A stretch of 64,000 bases of DNA from an uncultured Muribaculaceae bacterium (GTDB lineage: Bacteria; Bacteroidota; Bacteroidia; Bacteroidales; Muribaculaceae). The stretch is taken from positions 28,037 to 92,036 of the forward strand of contig CAJUJB010000004.1 in NCBI GenBank assembly GCA_910586595.1, in the 5' to 3' direction. The translations under genes and the position numbers were made by a program. The notes under the pieces are model-generated. The model was given only the letters and a program-made list of their open reading frames with translations. It was not told the origin of the DNA and did not search any database. Position 1 is the first letter of the stretch, and each line of letters starts with the position of its first letter. This document shows, one piece after another, positions 62,208 through 64,000 of the stretch.

Positions 62208-64000
62208 TTACTTGGCACCCTTCCGAGCCGGATGCAGGCGTTTTTTCAGTTGCGCCGGAGTCGTCTCCGCGTCGCAGTCGGTGAATGGTAACCGGAATGT
62301 GCATCCTGAGGCATAGAGACTGCATCCGAAGGCCGTGCGGCCTTTTACGATATGACCTTCGCCGCACTGGGGGCAAGGCACCTGCTCAAGCTTTGTCACA
62401 CGCGGTGCCCGGGGCTTCCGGGGTGCATCAACCTTTTTGGATGTATCTTTCTTCTTCTCCTCAGGAGCTTCAGTGATTATACGGCGGTTGGAGTTGTCGG
62501 AAAGGACATTGAACACAATCTGCCGGATAAGATCGCTTATCTCGCGCACAAAGAGAGATGGCGAATAGTCGCCACGCTCGATCTGGCGCAGTTTATTCTC
62601 CCATATTCCGGTAAGCTTGGCCGACTTGAGCAACTCTTCGTTTATCGTCGCGATAAGATCTATTCCGGCTTGTGAGGCAAGAATATTCTTGCGGTCGCGG
62701 TAGATGTATCGACGCTTGAAAAGTGTCTCGATAATGGCAGCGCGCGTCGACGGACGTCCGATGCCGTTGTCCTTCATAGCCTCGCGCAATTCCTCGCTGT
62801 CGACCGTGCGTCCGGCCGTCTCCATGGCTCTCAGCAGCGTACCCTCGGTATAGTACTTGGGGGGCTGGGAGGTTTTTTTGGCAAGGAATGGCTCGTGCGG
62901 CCCACTCTCGCCGGGCGTGAATACCGGCAGAATACCTTCCGCATCATCTCTATCTTTGGCGTCAGCATCTGAGTCGGCATCCTTGCCCTTGTCGGCATAC
63001 AAGGCTCGCCAACCAGGATTGATGATGACTTTACCCGTGGCCTTGAACTCGCATTTGCCTGCATGACCTGTCACCGTAGTGCCTTCAAACTCGCAGTCTG
63101 GCCAGAAGGCCGCGATGAAGCGCATGGCAATCAGATGATAGAGGCGTTTCTCGTCGCCTTCTATTCCTACGGGAGATTGGCCGGTAGGAATAATGGCGTG
63201 GTGGTCGGTGACCTTGCTGTTGTCGAAAATCTTCTTCGACTTGGCAATAGGCTTGGCCAAAACGGGGGCCGTAACAGATGCATAAGGTGTCATCTGGCGC
63301 AAAGTCGGGGCAATCTTCGGATAAATATCGTCGGAAAGATATGTTGTATCCACACGAGGATACGTCGTAAGTTTTTTCTCGTAAAGCGACTGAATCAGAC
63401 GCAAGGTCTGGTCGGCCGTCCACGCAAATTTTTTGTTGCACTCCACCTGAAGCGAAGTAAGGTCGAAGAGACGAGGAGGAGCCTCACGGCCTTTTTTCTT
63501 AGTCACGCCATCGATCACGAAGGTCTCAGGCGCGATTTCGGCCACAACCTGCTGGCCGGCAGCTTCGGTTTCAAAGCGGTCGCCGGTATATGTGAAATTG
63601 GCCTGGCGATACATTGTATGCAGTTCCCAGCTGTCTTTAGGCACAAACTCAGCAATCTCCTTCTGGCGCTTGACGATAAGTGCCAGCGTAGGCGTCTGTA
63701 CACGGCCTATCGACAATACCTGCCCGGGCGCTGAATATTTGAGCGTATAAAGACGGGTGGCATTCATGCCGAGAATCCAGTCGCCTATGGCCCTTGAGAG
63801 CCCTGCATAGAAGAGACGGTCGAATTCTTTCTGCGGTTTAAGTGAGTTGAATCCTTCCCGGATTGATTCATCGGTCAGAGATGAAATCCACAAGCGTTTG
63901 ACCGGACATTTGGTGTCGGCCTTCTTCATCACCCAGCGCTGGATGAGTTCTCCTTCCTGCCCGGCATCACCGCAGTTTATCACTTCGTCGGCCTCGGAAA
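62208..64000 (-). CDS. topB: DNA topoisomerase III (partial, N-terminus beyond window)
   Basis: The C-terminal 596 residues of a type IA topoisomerase that relaxes and decatenates DNA; the reading frame stays open to the right edge, so the N-terminus is missing. Near the edge the TOPRIM acidic motif EVINCGDAGQEGELIQRWV is visible. The active-site Tyr lies in SIGRVQTPTLAL-to-TYPRVDTTYLSDD, with the catalytic tyrosine in TTYPRVDT. At the C-terminus a zinc-finger-like QVPCPQCGEGHIVKGRTAFGCSLYASGCTFRLPF is present. The tail KRLHPARKGAK is basic, as is usual. Confidence 0.93.
   Translation of the reverse strand, partial: SEADEVINCGDAGQEGELIQRWVMKKADTKCPVKRLWISSLTDESIREGFNSLKPQKEFDRLFYAGLSRAIGDWILGMNATRLYTLKYSAPGQVLSIGRVQTPTLALIVKRQKEIAEFVPKDSWELHTMYRQANFTYTGDRFETEAAGQQVVAEIAPETFVIDGVTKKKGREAPPRLFDLTSLQVECNKKFAWTADQTLRLIQSLYEKKLTTYPRVDTTYLSDDIYPKIAPTLRQMTPYASVTAPVLAKPIAKSKKIFDNSKVTDHHAIIPTGQSPVGIEGDEKRLYHLIAMRFIAAFWPDCEFEGTTVTGHAGKCEFKATGKVIINPGWRALYADKGKDADSDADAKDRDDAEGILPVFTPGESGPHEPFLAKKTSQPPKYYTEGTLLRAMETAGRTVDSEELREAMKDNGIGRPSTRAAIIETLFKRRYIYRDRKNILASQAGIDLIATINEELLKSAKLTGIWENKLRQIERGDYSPSLFVREISDLIRQIVFNVLSDNSNRRIITEAPEEKKKDTSKKVDAPRKPRAPRVTKLEQVPCPQCGEGHIVKGRTAFGCSLYASGCTFRLPFTDCDAETTPAQLKKRLHPARKGAK

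Noticed and set aside
63063..63734. Plus-strand ORF of 223 codons opposite topB
   Set aside because: It is antisense to conserved topoisomerase motifs; the basic Cys/His-rich product looks random.
1..64000. CRISPR arrays, rRNA, tRNA or complete insertion sequences
   Set aside because: I scanned the intergenic stretches and saw no regularly spaced repeats, no tRNA-like cloverleaf with CCA end, and no transposase ORF. A dedicated tRNA and repeat search would be decisive.

Overview
The window looks like chromosome of a gut-type Bacteroidales bacterium, and a Muribaculaceae-like lineage is my best guess. Seen directly: Bacteroidota-style promoters (TTTG, about 20 bp, TAnnTTTG), almost no Shine-Dalgarno sequences, a short primary sigma factor without region 1.1, a hybrid two-component system (HTCS) regulator, a probable type IX secretion cargo protein, and families largely confined to Bacteroidota (DUF4954, DUF4491, a PII-like protein beside an RND pump). 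The family-level placement is inference.

Layout. 0.3-6.6 kb: a sialidase, an HTCS regulator and an anaerobic sulfatase-maturating enzyme on the + strand form a small host-glycan (mucin) locus. 6.6-14.8 kb, - strand: a TPR protein and an RND efflux operon (tolC, adaptor, pump, PII-like protein). 14.8-24.9 kb: recR, a GNAT acetyltransferase, an OmpA-family protein, a DUF4421-like protein, a 1470-residue surface protein and gdhA. 24.9-26.5 kb: an A+T-rich insertion with a Fic protein, a short orphan ORF and operator-like palindromes. 26.5-34.9 kb: a PH-like membrane protein, hflX, an acyl-CoA synthetase, a DUF4491 protein, a SpoU methyltransferase, rpoD and a NatAB-like ABC exporter. 34.9-41.4 kb: groESL, a lipoprotein and outer-membrane protein pair, a thioesterase, dprA and a nucleoside phosphorylase. 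41.4-43.4 kb: a two-gene RloA/RloB (AbiL-like) defence cassette. 43.6-55.3 kb: a DUF4954 protein, a sugar kinase, a Tricorn-like protease, and an operon of dipeptidyl peptidase IV, an unknown membrane protein, miaA and an unknown secreted protein. 55.4-62.0 kb: a TetR-controlled exporter operon (tetR, tolC, HlyD, two ATPases, two permeases). 62.0-64.0 kb: a tiny FeoB-associated-like protein and topB, which runs off the window.

Most notable observations. (1) The HTCS regulator lacks both phosphorylation residues: the kinase His is Tyr and the receiver Asp is Ser. Its sensor and its AraC-type DNA-binding domain are intact, so it probably does not signal by classical phosphorelay. (2) groESL is preceded by a near-consensus sigma-54 (-24/-12) element inside nested inverted repeats, unlike the TAnnTTTG promoters elsewhere. 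(3) Two small accessory cassettes, Fic and RloAB, sit between housekeeping genes. (4) Several housekeeping genes have the -7 box only 4-5 nt before the ATG, which suggests leaderless mRNAs. I saw no rRNA, tRNA, CRISPR array or complete insertion sequence.
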